Assembly: GCA_014332815.1 (NCBI GenBank)
Contig: JACSZT010000003.1
Location: 62,001 to 126,000, forward strand
Length of the DNA stretch: 64,000 nucleotides
From: Weissella confusa
GTDB lineage: Bacteria > Bacillota > Bacilli > Lactobacillales > Lactobacillaceae
Reading direction: 5' to 3'
Part shown: piece after piece, positions 35,499 to 46,982 of the stretch
How positions within the stretch are numbered: position 1 is the first letter of the stretch
Layout: each line of letters begins with the position of its first letter
Notes under the pieces: model-generated
What the model was told of the DNA's origin: nothing
What the model saw: the letters and a program-made list of their open reading frames with translations, nothing else
Database searches by the model: none
Position numbers and translations under genes: made by a program

Positions 35499-35894
35499 CA
35501 TGGTGCCGAGGAAGCTTTGACGGTGCAATCGTCTGGAACCAAAAAGGAAGATAGTAGTGCAATGTTGGAGAAAGCTTTGCAAACCGCCGCTACGGCTGCC
35601 AAAGTGAATCCAGATTCAGTTTCCGCAACGAACGAAGTCTACAACCCAACTGATCGAACGGTCGAAGTAACGTTTGAAGATGGCGAATTAACGCACCCAA
35701 CTTTTTGCGGGTATAGTTAAGCATATTAAGTATTAAAAATTCTAGGAGAAAGTTGCATGCGTCCTATCGAGCCTCACAAACGAACGAACCGGTTACCTGC
35801 CGTAGTTATCTTTTGCCTCATCTTAATGACGGGAGCAATTATCACGGCGGCTTATTTTCTAGGGCACTCAAACGGCTATCAACGCGGTGTGTTG
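35301..35894 (+). CDS. Small membrane-anchored protein, 134 residues, unknown function
   Basis: Pieces, N- to C-terminal: 35757-35894 (start ATG behind AGGAGAAAGTTGC), 35499-35696 and 35301-35369. A basic N-terminus (MRPIEPHKRTNRLP) precedes one membrane helix (AVVIFCLILMTGAIITAAYFL). An outside region follows with a Ser/Ala-rich segment and NEVYNPTDRTVEVTFEDGEL, ending SAPVQQQ. I do not recognise a family. Confidence 0.65.
35374..35404. terminator. Bidirectional terminator
   Basis: AACGGCCAGGAA / TTCCTGGCCGTT inverted repeat with A and T flanks, between the disulfide oxidoreductase and a convergent small gene. Confidence 0.85.
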
Positions 35895-35907
35895 AAATCT
35901 CAAAACA

Positions 35908-35977
35908 CTATCGGTAGTCCGTCTCTTGGGAAACGGGTAGGAACTCGCTGGCCATTCTCCAGCAATTATACCGATAG
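35908..35977 (-). promoter_or_regulatory. Guanine-type purine riboswitch
   Basis: On the minus strand, a closing stem CTATCGGTA / TACCGATAG encloses the purine aptamer pattern: TATAATTGCTGG, GAATGGCCAGC, GTTCCTACC and GACTACC. The C in GACTA predicts guanine or hypoxanthine rather than adenine. The whole aptamer is within one block. A terminator (CCCATTC / GAATGGG with T run) is in the next native block at 36247-36283. Downstream are a purine permease and xpt genes, as is typical. Confidence 0.85.
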
Positions 35978-36092
35978 CGATTACGTTCTCATTTGTTTCA
36001 TCAAATATACCAAAAGTACGCGAATTTGCAAGCGTTTTTCAGAAAATCGCTACTCAAAGTTCGTGTTTACATGTCATTTCTGGCATGATTCC

Positions 36093-37676
36093 AGACGTGC
36101 TGCAAACCCAAAACAGCTTCTTGCAGCTTCGACGTCTTTGATTTCGTTGTAACCCCAACTTCCGTAACGGCTTCCATGATAAACAAACCCCTCCATCTCT
36201 TCTGTGTAACCACTACCCCAACTCGGTGATTCGATAGAACTAAAAAGCACCCATTCACACGCTAAAAAGCATGCAGAATGGGGGCATTATGCGTCACTGA
36301 CTGAATAGCTGATCCCAATACAACTGGCATCGCAATACCGGTGAGGCGTGTGCTCTTAAGTTGTAGCAGCGTTCCGATACCCGTCATGAAAATATCAGCT
36401 GAAATCAGATACGCCATTTGCTGTGGCGAGAAATGTAAAGCCGTTCCAATCAACAATGGCACCAAAATACCACCTGAATACATCGCTCCACCACCACCCA
36501 GGTTTTGAATGCCAACCGGAATCAACGCGAACCCAATAACTGTAATCAGTGATCCAGTCACAACTGGTGGGAAGTATTCACGCAAACGCGCAAATAAGCC
36601 GGCAATCAAGAACACAAAAAGCCCTGCTGAAATCGTTGCACCGTACATGGCACCAATGCCCAACGTATTACCGATATTAATCAATAACCAAGATGCTTGT
36701 GCAACCGGCGCCAACGAAACCATACCGAGCAGACCCGCAAACATTGTTCCTAGAATAATCCCAAGCAAAATCGAAATTGCTTTCGTAAAGCCCTTCGCTA
36801 GCAAGCTGACCAAAATAATGACAGCCATGGTAAACACACCAACTGACAAATTAGCTGCGCTTCCAAATGACTTTGCTGCGACATATAACATCACGGCCAA
36901 ACCTTCAGCACGATATCCCTTTGCCATATCATTATTCGTTAACTTGCGACCTGTTAGGTCAGCCAAGGCGAAGTACACACCAGTCGATTCAATCATCGAC
37001 GTCAATGCAATTATAATCATTGTGACAATGGCCGATGAGTGGAAAGTTGGCGTTCCCAAGAAAAATGGCGTTGGCAAATGGCCGAACAAAATCACCATTG
37101 CACCGCCCAACACTGAGGTTGGGATAATCGTTGCTAAAGCACCAAACTTTGGCAATAACCCAATCAACAACAGAATCCCAGCAGCGTAGTAAATTGGCGC
37201 CTTCGATTTCACACCAGACAAGCGCACAACCCCGACATTTTGTGAGAATGTTGAGTATGGGAACGTGTTGAACAACCCTGAGAACACCGCTAATACTGAC
37301 GTTACAACCACTGCATTTTCGATAACCAATCGAACCAACTCTGGCAAGTGTTGGAAAATTTGTGGGTAAACCGTTACCCCGATACCAGCCCCAATTGAGA
37401 AGGCGGCAATCATCAAATTACGCTCCTTGGCAAAGTCCACTTTGCGCAAAATTGTCGTTCCTTGTACACCAATCGTATACCTTAGCATCTGCAAACAAAC
37501 GAGCGAATTCATCCCCCATCGCCTTCATCAAAGCCGGATCAACCTGGTGATTTAAGAAGTTATCAACCTTCAACACTTCCGTTCCAATCACGCGTCCGTC
37601 TTGCTTAATTCGTTCCTCTAGCAACTTCATTATTCATCCCCTGTTTCTTTTTCACGTCCTGGCAAAACAATGTTTA
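36093..37676 (-). CDS. pbuX: Xanthine/uracil (NCS2) permease
   Basis: Proton-coupled purine base importer. Pieces: 36093-36177 (N-terminus [12 protein letters not shown], behind GGAGGGG), 36291-37478 and 37630-37676 (C-terminus [14 protein letters not shown]). Restored length is 439 residues with about 12 to 14 membrane segments. NCS2 signatures are LGLQHLLAM at the join of the first two blocks, [26 protein letters not shown] and [15 protein letters not shown]. It is preceded by a guanine riboswitch and its stop overlaps the xpt start by one base. Confidence 0.9.
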
Positions 37677-38270
37677 CCTGGTTGAATGAAGCGCTTATCA
37701 ACAATAACGTGGTTTGTTTCTTGCTTGGTGAATGAGTAGACATCCGCCGTGTAGTGGTCCTCAGACAACGTGAGTGACTTCTTCTTACGCGCAAACACCA
37801 TTGGCACGTTCAAGGCCAATGCCGCAAAGACAGCTGGCGCAATCCCTGAAGACTCAACTGTCAGCACCTTATCCTCTTCAAAGGCAGCAATGCGGGCCAA
37901 TGATTCAACGCGTACATCACGTTCGTCCAACAAAGCACGTCCCTTTTGGAACGTCTTTTCAATCACGATGCCGACCCCGACAACTTCAGCACCAGCCGCT
38001 TCAGCAATTTGCATCATTCCCTCAACCGCTTGACCGTTTGCCAAGAAATCATCAATCAACAACAAACGTTCTCAGCAGCAGACTTATCAGCAATACGCAT
38101 TACCCCCAAGGCAACGTCAGGAACAATTAGTCCTGAGCCACCCAAATCAATTTTTGCCATTGATACTCACCTCCATGTGTATGCCCCCAGTCTACTCTTC
38201 TTCTTTAAAAAAGACCATGAACATCTGGTGAATATTCATCTCGAATTAATCCGCGAAGATAACTTCTCCA
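37479..38270 (-). CDS. xpt: Xanthine phosphoribosyltransferase
   Basis: Converts xanthine to XMP for purine salvage. Pieces: 37479-37630 (N-terminus [16 protein letters not shown]), 37677-38072 and 38246-38270 (C-terminus GEVIFAD). Restored length is 190 residues, normal for Xpt. Motifs are [29 protein letters not shown] and the PRPP loop [12 protein letters not shown]. It is translationally coupled to the permease gene under the guanine riboswitch. Confidence 0.93.
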
Positions 38271-39260
38271 TCCAGCCGTCACCTGAAATTTGACCATCTT
38301 CAAGGATGATGCCACCCTTTGATTGCAAGAAGATGTCCTCACGGTTTACACCGGCATCCTTCAACGCTTGCCCCAAAACAACTGAACTCTTACCTGCGGC
38401 GTAAATGTCAGCTGTGTCGAAGAAGTTCACATCCTTTTCCAAAGCCTTCTCAACCAAAGCTTGTGCTATCATGTTTGATGTTCCGAAGTGCTTAACCTTA
38501 CCAGCTGCTTGCAACTCATCAAAAGCTTCAGCAACTTGCTCAGGGTCCATCAACGTATCTGGACGGTGCAACAAGAAGACATCCAAGTAATCCGTTTGAA
38601 GACGCTTCAATTCTTCGTCAACGGCTGAGATCAAGTGTGACTTTGAGAAGTCATAACGAGGTCCCAGTGACCATGCTTGAATTGTCATGTTCTTCAAGCG
38701 TGAGTAAGCCAAGATACCACCGTCGTGGTCAAATGAACGCTCATCTGACATGTTCACGTGAATGTCTGAGTCGATCATTCCCGTGTGCATGATACCGAAT
38801 TGCAATTGGTTGGCAACCAACTTTTGCTTCAATGAAGCTTGGACCAACTCAACTTGCCATGGGCTCATCATCTCGTCCAAACGGTTCACGTTCATTGAAC
38901 CCAAAATAACTTGCATCTTAGCTGGGTGGTGCAAAATGAAAGCCACGGCAATCGTGTTCTTCGTTACACCATACTTGTCAGCCAATTCTTGCAACTTTGC
39001 GTTCAATACTGGGAACTTATCGTTGTCGATAAATGGTCCCTCAAAGAAGCCGTATTGGAATACTGTGATGCTAGTATTCTAATTATCATTCAAAGTCCGT
39101 TGCATTTGCAGTGGGCTTTTTTATTTTGGTAACATAAAAAAGCAACAATGAATCAGTTGATTCATTGTTGCTCTATGCTCTGCTTTTTATGGCAAATCGT
39201 TTCCGGCTGCAAAGTAGATGTCGTACCATTCTTGGTTCGTCAACGTTACCTTGTCCCCGC
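38073..39260 (-). CDS. Aldo/keto reductase (YcsN/YdhF-like)
   Basis: Pieces: 38073-38160 (N-terminus [19 protein letters not shown], behind GGAGGTGAG), 38271-39062 and 39187-39260 (C-terminus FAAGNDLP). Restored length is 317 residues. NADPH-dependent reductase motifs are NFFDTADIYAAGKSS (Asp/Tyr), LQSKGG, YLDVFLLHRPD (His), HFGTSNM, QAWSLG and VILGSMNVNRLDE. It is unrelated in sequence to the reductase at the left end. A terminator with arms AGCAACAATGAATC / GATTCATTGTTGCT follows (39138-39174). Confidence 0.87.
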
Positions 39261-41042
39261 TTGCCGCAACTGCTCACTTGTCAGCGCCAATCATCTTGGC
39301 CTTGCAAGTCATCGGTGCCGCTGCTGGTAACATGATTTGTGTTCACAATATCGTCGCTGCCAGTGCCGTTGTTGGTTTGGCTGGTAAGGAAGGCGCAATC
39401 TTGCGTAAGACAGCCATCCCGGCCGTCGTTTACGGTCTATTGATCGGAATCGCCGGTCTTATGGTGCAAGTCTTCTCTAACTCAGGAATGAACAGCATCG
39501 ACATGCCATCAATGCCAACTTACATCGCCAAGACTGTGTCTGAACACATGGCTGGCGTTTGGGTATTCGTTGCCCCATTCTTGGGTGAACTTGGTGCCTT
39601 CATTACTGGAAGTGCCACAGTTTCAACATTGACGTTCTCGCCTATCCAAGCCGACTTGGGTTGGGTAAACATTCTTGGTATCAAGGGTATCAGCTCAGAT
39701 TGGCCAGTTTTGTATTCACCAGGATTCATCCTAACGTTAGCTGCTTTAATCGCATTAATTGTCCAAGCCCGTACAATTAAGCCATTCTTGCCAGCTGCAA
39801 AGACTGTGTCTGCCTCAATGGTCAGCACAGGAATCACCTTGATGGTGACGTTGAAGACAGCATTCACGAACCCTTGGAAGGGTGCGAACTTCGCTGGCGA
39901 TGGTGTCCAAAACGACGAAGAAGTTAATCAACACGCATCAGGAAATATGTCATTGTTGACAGCCTGGTCACCTTACCTCATCGTTGTGGTGCTCTTGTTG
40001 CTCTCACGAACGATTGTCTGGTTGAAGGATTTCATGAACCACGCCATTGATTCATTCTTCAATCGTGGCAAAAAATCAGCCCGTGACTGGTTGGAGATGA
40101 CACCGTGGGCTTTGTTCATCGGTATCGCCTACAACGGTTTCGCTTGGGTGTATGCACACCTCATCGGCTATGAATTCGTATCAATTTTGACACCGCTAAC
40201 GTTGCTAATTATTGCGGTTATCACACTTAAGACGCGTTTCTTGTTACCATCCGCCGTAACGTTGGCCTTGGTCGCTGATTCAACTTCAGCCGCTTATGGT
40301 GCTGTGGGAACACCACTAACGGTTGGGTTGAGTAACGTGGCGCCATCAAACGCGACTGATTTCATGAATGAAATTGCACGTTCAATGACCACGATTGATT
40401 TGTTCGGTGGAACGTTCATGCCACTTATGTTGGTTATTCTGTTAGTCCTGGTCTTGCACATATTGCGTCACACCGGTGCTATTACACGTATCAACGCTGG
40501 TTTCGAATCACTGTCAGCTGACATGCGTATTCTGGCCGTTTTGATTGCCTACCTATTCGGTGGTTTGATCGAAGGTGTTTCTGGATTTGGAACACCAGCT
40601 ATGGTTACGGCGCCATTGTTGATCGCTTTAGGCTTCACACCAATGTTTTTGGCAGTTGTTCTGCCATTGATTTTGTTGGCGGTTTTCAATATGCCAGCTA
40701 TGAAAGGAATGGCTATCAGTGCCGCGGTCGTTTCACTGGCCGGATGGTTCTTCTGGCACATTCCAACTAACGTCATGTTGGCATCAATTTTGCAAGGGAT
40801 TCACAAAACATTTCCAATTCTATGGATTTTGTTTGGGGCATTGGACAACCCACATTAACCAAACGTTCTCTCAATGAGAAGATACTAACATTTATACTAA
40901 ATTTATGCCTTATTTAAATCCTGACAAGTCATTAAATATCGTATAAAAATCGGACAGCTATCCAATTAAGTTGTGATTTACTGTACAATTAAGAGGACTG
41001 AAAAAACGAGTTTTCTTGGGGGTTACATGCTATTTATTGCAG
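39063..41042 (+). CDS. lctP: L-lactate permease
   Basis: Membrane transporter for lactate. Pieces, N- to C-terminal: 41027-41042 (ATG behind GGGGGT), blocks 40647-40844 down to 39261-39458, and 39063-39082. Restored length is 539 residues, normal for LctP. In native order the start is followed by LAVVLPLILLAVFNMPAM, then FPILWILFGAL, FIEGVSGFGTPAMVTAPLL (written as in the LctP signature) and near the end NMICVHNIVAASAVVGL. The 546-residue ORF visible at 39218-40858 carries the same pieces backwards. Confidence 0.92.
39138..39174. terminator. Bidirectional terminator
   Basis: 14-bp inverted repeat AGCAACAATGAATC / GATTCATTGTTGCT with flanking A and T runs, between the reductase and the convergent lactate permease. 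Confidence 0.88.
40845..41026. other. Intergenic region between lctP and the Mga-like gene
   Basis: AT-rich, divergent in native order and without an ORF. It contains TACAAT and TATACG-like -10 elements for both directions; no operator can be named. Confidence 0.4.
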
Positions 41043-42626
41043 ACAATGCTATCGGGAACCCCTGTGAGAATCTCGATATCAACCACTAATTGCTCGACCG
41101 TTGTCGTCACCAAATAACGTGACAAATCTAAATCTGTCATAATTTGTGTAATTGGCGCTTCCCCGTTCTCCTTAAGGTAGCGAAACATCTTCAACTTATT
41201 ACGGTCTTGCTTTTCATGCATCCATTTCATTTTACTCACGGCCGCACGTTCCTTGTACATCTTTGGTACTGAAACATCAACCTTAAATGCAAAATCTTCC
41301 CAAGATGTAATGCGTTCATGGAACAGGTCATTAATCATCTGCCCACGAATTGAAATTTGCAGGTAGTGCAATCCCAACGCTTCCCAATCCAACAATTGAA
41401 TTGGTAGCTTGAAAATGACATCTGATCCATCTTCAATATATGGACATTCCGGCTCAATCAACTGCTTAATCGATTCACGAGATTGTTCACTTACTTCTTC
41501 AGGGAACGGCGATTCACGCCGACCATTGTAATAAGACAATAGTTGCAACTTAAACAAACGAATATGCGCTTCGTTCCCAACCAATTGATAATCCTTAGAA
41601 ATTTCAATTCCTTCACGAGCAAGTTCTTCAATAACCTGTTCTTCCGTAATGTCCGGCAATTTACGTAACTCTGCGCTCAAAGCAAAAATAATACGTTGGC
41701 TACTTGATGAGAGTTGCTCAGTTGGCTTCAAAAAGCGATCCGCCAAGGCTGCATCCACATAGTGACGCCCTTTTAGTCGTAACCACCAAATCGCATACAA
41801 ATGACGCAAACTAACAACTTGCGTCTCGCGTAAAATAGAACGTGTCACCGCACGAATTGATTCTTGACGACCATGATTCTTAAACAAGCACAAGTATGCA
41901 TCATGGAGCGCCTTTTCAAATAGACGCCAGTGCGCAATTGATTCTTCACTCGCGTCTTCAAATTCCGTTTCATGCGGAAAAATCGAGAGAGTGTGAAGCA
42001 CCAAAATGATAAAGCGGGCCTCTGCCTGAACGGCCATCAAATCCGGCAACAAGAAGTTTTTGTAATCTGCCTCATTGTCGCCAGTTTCAATTGCAAAGCG
42101 CTCCAACACATCCTCAGAGAATTCGTAGGCCATTGGAAATTCTGGCGCCAACTGTTCACGGTCCATCATGTAATCAAAGTCGTCATCCCCGGTATATGGG
42201 AAAACAAGGTAACGCAACAACATTGGTTGAAAATCAACAGGTTGCGGTGTATCCGTCAGCAAAATATCCGTGTGCTCGGTCAACAAATGATTAATCTGTA
42301 CCTTGTAGCCTGGGAACATCTGCAATGACTGTGCCACAACTCGCTCAAGGCTTTGGTGTGCCCCAAAATCAATCGTTAAATTAACAATTGGCAAGCGATC
42401 ATAAAAGTCCGCTGACATCATAATGACATTCGTACTGTCTATTGTACACCGCCAGCAAAAAAGACCAAGAACTTATGCCCCTGGTCCAATTAATAGCTAA
42501 TCTTGTTCAGCTTGTTCGTTACGCCAAGCTGTGAATTTTTTCATCTTCACCCGATTAATTTCATCACGGAGTTGGCCAACTTCATTGGGTGTCCCCATAC
42601 CGTGCCAAATAAATACCGTGCAATCT
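41043..42626 (-). CDS. Mga-like helix-turn-helix transcriptional regulator
   Basis: Pieces: 41043-41239 (GTG start, SKMKWMHEKQDRNKLKM), 41241-42428 and 42497-42626 (C-terminus WRNEQAEQD). Restored length is about 504 residues, the size of Mga/PRD-type regulators. The N-terminal HTH reads FRYLKENGEAPITQIMTDL and YLVTTTVEQLVVDIEIL. A central helical region and a C-terminal EIIB-like part (HTDILLTDTPQP) follow. The DNA-binding end is at the lowest coordinates, opposite to the ORF as displayed. Targets are unknown; it is divergent from lctP, a plausible target. A terminator lies at 42453-42486. Confidence 0.65.
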
Positions 42627-43616
42627 CCAAGTCGGCTGCTTCTGCAATCGCCTTTGGACCATCTGCCCAGGTTGCACCGTTATCCAACACGGATTGGGCG
42701 TGGGCTTTTGTACGGTTGTACACAACCACGTCGTAATTTGCTTTCAACAAGTTGTTGATGATGCCTCGGCCCATCACACCAGTTCCGATAAATCCAATCT
42801 TCATCTCGCGTTACCTCACTTCCTCAACATCACCACCAGAAACTGGGGCATCCAACACCTTAACCCCGTACTTCTCACCGTCAGTAGCCAATTGTTCAGC
42901 CAAAGTTGGCGTTGACGTTGTCATATCGACAAAAATTTGGCCAGCATGTGCACCAGCAAACAGTCCGTTGTCACCGTAGTATTGTTCTTCAACATCCTTA
43001 GGGTAACCAACCATCGTGATGGTTGCGTAAACCATCATTTCTGACATACCCAACATCGTGGCCGCAATCATAATTTGGTTAGCCATCTTCGTGTGTTGAC
43101 CACGACCAGCGACACCGAAGCGGTTCGCAGCCTTTGAAATAACATCAAAAATTGGCTGCAAGCTATCGTAGGCAGCTTGGTCACCACCAGCCATAATCGT
43201 CAACGTACCATTCTTGGCAACAGTAGCTGGCAAAGACAAGTTCATCTTAGCAGCTTCATCCAACGCGATACGCAAGTCCTTCAACAAGTGCTTTGCGTAG
43301 AAACCAGGTTCGAAATCACCTGCCAAGACACGTGGGCCATAGTTATCCAATGACCAGTTTTGTGCGCCACCAGCAGCCAACGTTTCCATCACCTTGGCAA
43401 CATCCAAATCAGCAGCCATTATCCCTATTGTAACAGTTACCATCTTAAACAAACCGTATTATCTTGTTGCGTATTTTGTATGAAAAAAAGGCAACCTTTC
43501 AGTCGCCTTTCATCGTTTCTATGCATATTGTGCCCAAAGCTTTACCAATGCTTGGGTTCCCTCGTCGCCGAGATTCTTTTGTTCAACTAGCTTCGTGTAC
43601 AAAGCCTCAGCCAAAT
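42627..43616 (-). CDS. 3-hydroxyisobutyrate dehydrogenase family oxidoreductase
   Basis: NAD(P)-dependent beta-hydroxyacid dehydrogenase. Pieces: 42627-42804 (N-terminus MKIGFIGTGVMGRGI), 42825-43418 and 43519-43616 (C-terminus LVKLWAQYA). Restored length is 289 residues. Motifs are the Rossmann glycines, VDMTTSTPTLAEQL, DAPVSGGD (substrate binding), AGRGQHTKMANQI (catalytic Lys) and KHLLKDLRIALDEA. The exact substrate (hydroxyisobutyrate, tartronate semialdehyde or similar) cannot be told. A terminator with arms AAAGGCGACT / GGTTGCCTTT follows (43484-43512). Confidence 0.87.
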
Positions 43617-45398
43617 GCTGCATTCGCATTAATGTGAGCAATTGGATCCCAATCGCGCAAAACAACACGTGAATCTTCATGATGATTATTAAATAATTCA
43701 AAACGCTTTAGTTGCGCGTGCTCAATACCAGATTTCTGGTTTGGCATCGTCGCATTAACGAAGAAATTCATAGTACTGCCCTCTCATGAGCTTTATATTA
43801 GTAATTAAATATTTGTCGCATCATAATTAACACGCGCTACCAATTGCCCATTTTGTGCATTTACCAAGTAACGGTTATTCTCTGGTTCATCAACCAACAC
43901 GGTCCCTGGCACACCAAAATCAAGGTCCTCAGCATGCAACGTCTTCGGCGTTACAGTCATCGCCTCTTGGAAGTAATCAAACATGTTGATGAGTTGCTCA
44001 TCCGGAATCCCCTCACCAGCCATCGTATTCTTGTTGAACGTCTCAATAACGGTGCGTCCTTCAGGCGTTACCCAAGTTTCCGTCCCAATCTTGTTGTCAG
44101 GTGTGTACCATTGCAACAATGAGGCAAAACCTCGTGAGTCATAGTGGTCAACACGGAACAAGTTGTTGTACCCATCAAACAATTCCGTTGAACGAACGCG
44201 ACGATCAGCGATATAAGCTGGCTTACGCAAACGCAAAAGTCCCCAATCACCCAGGTGTGAACGATCCAAGACAAACACGTTTGGCTTCTCATCCTGCCAG
44301 AAGTCATCATTCAAACGGTCGAAGAAGTGCTTCGTCAATTCTTCAATCGTATCGAATTGCAACACGTGGCCATTGTGTTCAATCAAACGCCAGCCTGACT
44401 TCACAAACACAACCCCGACCGGAATTGTGAAGAGCTTTGTCTTAGGTTGGAAACGCTCGTTCACATCATGCGTTTGCTTGTGTGTCGCTGAAACGACAGC
44501 ATCGTATTCATTCAACGCATTCATTGCAAATTCATAGTGGTTGTTCAAAATTGAATGCATTGGATCTTGCGCATCCCCAGCATGAGAATTGTGCAAGTGC
44601 ATTGCGCGCGCCTTGTAGTTATCAGTTGGATCCGCATAACCGTACAAATCCAATGTGACTTGCGGGAATTCCTTGTGCACGATACCAACGGCACGTACCA
44701 AGTCATCCAAGTGCTTTTCCCAGGCAATACGAGCAAAGGCGATAACCTTGCCGAATTCACGTTGTGCAACTGGTACACGTGGCGCATTCAACAATTCATC
44801 AGGCCCATAATTCACATCATATGAAAAGGCAATCAAGCCGTGGGAAATAGCTTCCATTATGGCCAAGTTGAATCCTTCCATGCGTGACGTCAAACCGTAC
44901 ATCATGGCATTGTTTTCAACGGCATCGATATCCGTCGTATAACCCTTCATCGTTACGACACCATCCAAGTTGTATTCGCGAATCGCTTCTTCAACCGCAG
45001 TGGCATCATCCAACAAACCGCGCCATGCTTGCCATACATTTTCTTCTGAATAACGTTCTGAAGAATCATATGCGCCCGTTGAATATTGTTGTGCCAACTC
45101 AGGGTCGCGCAACACCTTCAACATTGCCTCGGCCATTGCTTGATAGTCTTCGTATGGGACAACGTTTCCGTTGACGCCATCTTCAACAATTTCGTTTGGT
45201 ATTGTAATTACGCGTCACATATAGTGCCGGTTGTCCTTGGGCATTGAACAGCTTCACTCGCTTTACTTGTGAGTGCTCAGTCCCTGAATTAAATGTAAAA
45301 ACATTTTCACTAATAAAATAATTCATTGTTCACACTCCTACTTTGCATCATGGGCATGTGCTGGCATAGCCGCCAACTTAGCCGGCCAAACGCGCTCC
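43617..45398 (-). CDS. TagE/Gtf-type glycosyltransferase, first of a pair
   Basis: Pieces: 43617-43771 (N-terminus MNFFVNATMPNQKSGIEHAQ, behind AGAGGGCAGT), 43815-45200 and 45338-45398 (C-terminus MPAHAHDAK). Restored length is 533 residues. The N-terminal region resembles GtfA/TagE enzymes (SGIEHAQLKRFELF). The C-terminal GT-B donor domain shows ARIAWEKHLDDLVRAVGIV, LDLYGYADP, GLTSRMEGFNLAIMEAISHG (donor-binding Glu motif) and DGVNGNVVPYED. Such pairs add GlcNAc or glucose to serine-rich adhesins; this one lies just upstream of adhesin 2, its likely acceptor (inference). Confidence 0.85.
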
Positions 45399-46982
45399 TT
45401 CACGACCTGCATGATTAATTGTTGAGTAATTTGGTCCGTGACCCTCAATGTGATACTCATCCAATGGAATTTGGTCCAACAAACGCAATGGTTGTTCCTT
45501 GCGTTCAACGGCCGTCGTTCCTTGGAAGTAGTCATACATATTAAGCACTTCGTCTTGATTTAAGCCAATTGATGCTGCATCACGTGCCAAAAAGCTCACT
45601 TCAATCACCGGCACACCGTCTTGGTTCAAGAACTTTTGGACCGCAAGCGCCCCATTTGGATGGAAGTAATCAACTGATGACTTAAAGCCACGCCAATCAT
45701 AATTTTCACGGGCAGTCGTGTTACCAAATCGGTCGTAGTAGAGAATATCATTCACTAGACCAACCGTCGCTGGCATGACATTGATGCGAGCCAATGCAAA
45801 TTGCACATCCGCCACCACGTGATCCAAACTACGACGATCTGAGACCAAAGTAGAACCAGGATTTTCGTTTGTTAGCTCATTCAAGAAGAACAAGAACATT
45901 TGATCTTCCGTGTTAAAACGCCAATCGCGTCCCTTATAGTTCAACAACTTGTACATCGTTGGCAAAATATTGCCGTTAACATTCATGTGCAGATCTGGCG
46001 CAACACGGAACGTCACACCTGGATAGCGCTTTTGCAAATCTTGTTGTTGCTCAACGGTTGGGACCAAGATAGCATCAAAATCCTTAACGCGACGTTCCAA
46101 AACGTTCAAGTAGGCATCGTAAAGCTTACCGCGCACTGGGTTCTTGATATCAGGTGTGTGAATGTCGTGCAAAACTGCAAACTTCTTCGACAAAATATCA
46201 GCATTAGATGGATAACCATGGAATGCTAATGTTGCATCTGGAATTGACTTTACCACACGTGCCAAGGCACGAATTGCTTGATCTGGACGCTTCTCCGGTG
46301 AAAGACGACCGACATAAGCAATGCGGTGTGAAAGTCGTTCTGGCAACTTCACATGTTCAGCAGCCAAGTGGGCATCATCCACAAATGACGTAATATCATA
46401 AGATACTACCGGTACACCGTAACTCCTTGCCTCAACCAAGTTCATACCGAACCCTTCCGCAACTGATGTTTGGACAATAACTTGTGCCTCAGTGTATGCC
46501 TTGGCTAGCTTTTCACCAGTCACATAATCACCGAAGATAACATTTTGTTCAACATCCAATTGCTTAGCCAACGCCTTCAATTCATTCTGTAATGCAGCTT
46601 GCCAAAGTGGCATCATCTCATCAGCTGAGAAGGTTTGTGCCTTGCGGTAAGCACCTTCAGAAAGAGCTGCCCACAAACCAGTATCTGACAAAATCGCCGT
46701 TAAGCGATCCGCCATATCGCCATGCGCACCAGCTGGTACAACATAACCATTCATGCCGTCATCAACCAGTTCCTTCGTACCATTAAGATATGGTCGTTAT
46801 GCCATCATTCGCCCCAAGATTTTATGAATAACTCGCGATTAAACACGTTAACCAACATTCCGATTAATCGTACTTTGTTCAATTTTAGTTGATAGTTGTG
46901 AATAAAGCGCTTACAAAGTTTCGGGAATGACGGCAATAAAAAAAGATTCAAACCCGTAGGTCTGAATCTTTCATTGTTCTTT
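45201..46982 (-). CDS. TagE/Gtf-type glycosyltransferase, second of a pair
   Basis: Pieces: 45201-45326 (N-terminus MNYFISENVFTFNSGTEHSQ, behind GGAGTGTGAACA), 45399-46784 and 46971-46982. Restored length is 507 residues. It is a paralogue of the gene before it: same N-terminal pattern (SGTEHSQVKRVKLF), then RIAYVGRLSPEKRPDQAI, LAFHGYPSN, TSVAEGFGMNLVEARSYG and DGMNGYVVPAGAHGDMA. It starts 11 bases after the first gene and ends at a terminator (46941-46970), so the two are an operon. Like GtfA/GtfB they may form one complex. No SecA2 or SecY2 gene is in the window. Confidence 0.85.
46941..46970 (-). terminator. Terminator of the glycosyltransferase operon
   Basis: AAAGATTCAGACC / GGGTTTGAATCTTTTTTT on the minus strand. 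Confidence 0.85.
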
